Part shown: one piece after another, positions 5,262-6,778 of the stretch
How positions within the stretch are numbered: the stretch's first letter is position 1
Layout of the letters: every line of letters begins with the position of its first letter
Source of the DNA: Butyrivibrio sp.
GTDB taxonomy: Bacteria; Bacillota_A; Clostridia; Lachnospirales; Lachnospiraceae
Direction of reading: 5' to 3'
DNA length: 6,778 bases
Assembly: GCF_024699075.1 (NCBI RefSeq)
Contig: NZ_JAILQF010000087.1
Location: 1 to 6,778 of the forward strand
Position numbers and translations under genes: made by a program
Notes under the pieces: model-generated
Databases searched by the model: none
What the model saw: only the letters and a program-made list of their open reading frames with translations
What the model was told of the DNA's origin: nothing

Positions 5262-6293
5262 ATGTTTAGAAGAACAAGACTTAAAATAATGATATTTATA
5301 ACTTGTACAGTAATGCTTATACTCGCGGGTACGGTATTTGCAATATACCTGTCTTCTTATATTGAAGAATATAACCATACTGTTGGCCAGGACAAAAGTG
5401 GTATTCTGGAACTCTTTGAGTATACTTCAGAGCTTCCCGGAGACTTGCCAGATGAGCCTATTGGCCCGCCTCCTGAAATAAGTGAGGATGGTGAAGGCAG
5501 CATAATGGATGTTCAGCTTAGCATTATCAAGCGTTTTGTAGGAGTTATGATAAGAAATACCTTCAAAATTGGTATTGTTATAGTACTTATTGTTTTTGTG
5601 TTGTCATATTTTATAGCCGGATGGATACTTAAGCCTCTTGAAGAGAGCTATAAGAAGCAGAAGAAGTTTATATCAGATGCAGGGCATGAGCTTAAGACGC
5701 CTGTAGCCGCAATTGATGCTAATGCAGAACTTTTGTACGGCGATATAGGGGACAATAAGTGGCTTCAAAGCATTCGATATGAAAGCGGCCGCATGACTGA
5801 GCTTATAAGGCAGCTTCTGGATCTGGCAAGGACAGAGAGTATAAGTATAGTAAAAGAAAAGATTGATCTTAGCAGGCTTATTATGGGGAGCGTTCTTCCA
5901 TATGAAGGTGTTGCCTTCGAAAAGGGCTATGCGATAGAGACTGATATTGAAAATGATATCTTTGTGCAGGGTAGTAGCAGCCAGCTTGAGCAGCTTACTG
6001 CAATTTTAGTTGATAATGCTATAGACCACGCCAAAGGTGAGGGTCAGATACATATTTCCTTAAAAAAAGAGGGTAAAAAGGCAGTACTTATAGTAAGTAA
6101 TCCCGGAGAAGCACTTACAGATGAAGATATTAAAAATCTGTTTGAGAGATTCTACAGGGCGGATAAGGCTCACAGTGACACAGGTCATTATGGGCTTGGC
6201 CTTTCTATTGCAAAGTCTATAGTTACAACTCATAAGGGAACTATAGGTGTGAACTGTATTGATGGAAAAGTAATCTTTACTGTTAAGCTGTAA
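5262..6293 (+). CDS. Membrane sensor histidine kinase
   Basis: This 343-residue kinase is the partner of the preceding response regulator. It has a short cytoplasmic N-terminus, TM1 (about 9-31), an extracytoplasmic segment of about 70 residues that is acidic and proline-rich (LPGDLPDEPIGPPPE at 58-72), and TM2 (about 102-121). The dimerisation/phosphorylation helix carries His142 in GHELKTP, and the ATPase domain has an N box around Asn252 (DNAIDHA), an F box LFERFYR (293-299) and a G2 box GLGLS (311-315). No clear HAMP domain separates TM2 from the His-box, as only about 20 residues intervene. The usual G1 DxGxG is replaced by SNPGEA (279-284), a variation seen in other Gram-positive kinases. 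The small outer loop suggests it senses the membrane, or a partner such as a lipoprotein, rather than a bulky ligand. The ATG abuts the regulator's stop, and an AAAGGA sequence lies within the regulator's end. Confidence 0.95.
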   Translation: MFRRTRLKIMIFITCTVMLILAGTVFAIYLSSYIEEYNHTVGQDKSGILELFEYTSELPGDLPDEPIGPPPEISEDGEGSIMDVQLSIIKRFVGVMIRNTFKIGIVIVLIVFVLSYFIAGWILKPLEESYKKQKKFISDAGHELKTPVAAIDANAELLYGDIGDNKWLQSIRYESGRMTELIRQLLDLARTESISIVKEKIDLSRLIMGSVLPYEGVAFEKGYAIETDIENDIFVQGSSSQLEQLTAILVDNAIDHAKGEGQIHISLKKEGKKAVLIVSNPGEALTDEDIKNLFERFYRADKAHSDTGHYGLGLSIAKSIVTTHKGTIGVNCIDGKVIFTVKL

Positions 6294-6408
6294 TGAAGTG
6301 AAGATACTCTTTAATGTAGGTGTAATAAAAAACTATTTTTTCCAAAGGTGTTATGAAGAATACATTTATTTTAAAATTGTAAATCTATGATTATCTGATT
6401 TTATTTTT

Positions 6409-6464
6409 CTTTAAGAAATCTTCAATGTAACTTCAATCTTCATATTGATAATTAAGTTATAAAC
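6409..6464 (+). promoter_or_regulatory. Phased direct repeats and -10, candidate OmpR-family operator
   Basis: CTTCAAT occurs at 6420-6426 and exactly 11 bp later at 6431-6437. A weaker CTTTAAG sits 11 bp earlier, at 6409-6415. Seven-base direct repeats at 11-bp period are the classical site form for OmpR/PhoB-type regulators. TATAAA at 6459-6464 could be the -10; there is no good -35 at the right distance, as expected for an activator-dependent promoter. It lies between the two-component operon and the lipoprotein gene, making that regulator the natural candidate to bind it. Confidence 0.45.
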
Positions 6465-6474
6465 AAATGACAAG

Positions 6475-6530
6475 TGTATGCAAAGCGCGAAACGGCGCAT
6501 CAATAAATAATATATGCATACATAGTTTTT
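6475..6530 (+). other. Structured leader with T-run before the lipoprotein gene
   Basis: TGTATGCA (6475-6482) is the exact reverse complement of TGCATACA (6515-6522). Inside lies a small hairpin GCGC-GAAACG-GCGC (6485-6498). The outer stem is followed by TAGTTTTTTG, so it could act as a terminator for the kinase operon, as an attenuator, or as a structured leader of the lipoprotein mRNA. The sequence does not fit a riboswitch class I can name. Confidence 0.4.
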
Positions 6531-6550
6531 TGATCAAATGGAGGCAAAAA

Positions 6551-6778
6551 ATGAAGAGAAAGAAATTGCTGACACTTTTAACTACAGCAGCACTTACAGC
6601 ATCAATGGTTGGATGTGCTTCATCTTCTACAACAACAACTACTTCTACTGATTCTACAACAGAAGCAGCTCAGACTACTGAAGATGCAGCCAATTCTGAG
6701 GCATCATCGGAAGCTGTAGCAGAAACTACAGAAGCAGAAACCGAAACAAGTGAAGTTGCAACATCATCACTTGAAGCT
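6551..6778 (+). CDS. Secreted lipoprotein, N-terminal part only
   Basis: Only the first 76 residues are in the window. A lipoprotein signal peptide is clear: a basic start MKRKK, a hydrophobic stretch LLTLLTTAALTASM, and a lipobox MVGC with the lipidated cysteine at position 22. From residue 23 on, the mature protein is a low-complexity linker of Ser, Thr, Ala and Glu, including a run of five threonines, which probably holds a folded domain away from the membrane. That domain lies beyond the window, so the function cannot be told; a solute-binding protein or a sensor accessory are both possible. ATG 6551 has GGAGG at 6540-6544 with 6 bases spacing. The gene follows the kinase on the same strand after 257 bp and has its own candidate promoter region. 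Confidence 0.85.
   Translation, partial: MKRKKLLTLLTTAALTASMVGCASSSTTTTTSTDSTTEAAQTTEDAANSEASSEAVAETTEAETETSEVATSSLEA

Noticed and set aside
5091..5378. Minus-strand open frame of 95 codons
   Set aside because: It is antisense to the junction of the response regulator and kinase genes, both of which are certain.
6294..6330. Terminator directly after the histidine kinase
   Set aside because: There are A and T runs (AAAAAACTATTTTTT) but no GC-containing stem, so no confident terminator call is possible. The structure at 6475-6530 is a better candidate.
6475..6510. Partial resemblance to a cyclic-di-GMP riboswitch (GCAAAGC, GAAA)
   Set aside because: The stretch is too short and lacks the paired two-helix receptor layout. 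The matching words are short enough to arise by chance.

Overview
The window looks like chromosomal DNA from a low-GC, motile Firmicute. Strong GGAGG ribosome-binding sites, two TTG starts, AT-rich spacers and protein style suggest Lachnospiraceae, perhaps the Butyrivibrio/Pseudobutyrivibrio group; this placement is inference and was not tested by database comparison. There are seven protein genes, two of them cut by the window edges, separated by unusually structured spacers.

Layout. Bases 1-587 (minus) hold the N-terminal part of an ABC-2-type ATPase that starts at TTG. Bases 588-1063 form a structured spacer with a leader hairpin, a 73-bp palindromic repeat, a sigma-A-like promoter, a terminator-like hairpin, a 17-bp tandem duplication and a perfect 11-bp-arm palindrome. 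Bases 1064-3142 (minus) are a two-gene operon: a FIST-domain protein followed 12 bp later by a soluble methyl-accepting chemotaxis protein. A near-consensus sigma-D/sigma-28 (flagellar) promoter lies upstream. Bases 3491-3925 (minus) are dut (dUTPase), which ends in an AT-rich intrinsic terminator. Bases 3926-4577 are a gene-free divergent spacer dominated by a 300-bp near-perfect inverted repeat, with a degenerate half copy beside it. Bases 4578-6293 (plus) are an OmpR-type response regulator and its histidine kinase, directly abutting. Bases 6294-6550 hold phased 11-bp direct repeats and a structured leader, followed by the 5' end of a lipoprotein gene.

How the parts fit. The FIST/MCP pair reads as a split chemoreceptor: the FIST protein would sense a ligand in the cytoplasm, and the MCP is essentially all signalling hairpin with no sensor domain or membrane segment. 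The flagellar-type promoter would express the pair together with the motility machinery. The two-component system plausibly controls the lipoprotein gene through the phased direct repeats. The most unusual non-coding content is a family of palindromic repeats: one full 300-bp copy, one 73-bp internal-deletion copy and one half copy, which resembles a MITE or other non-autonomous mobile repeat.
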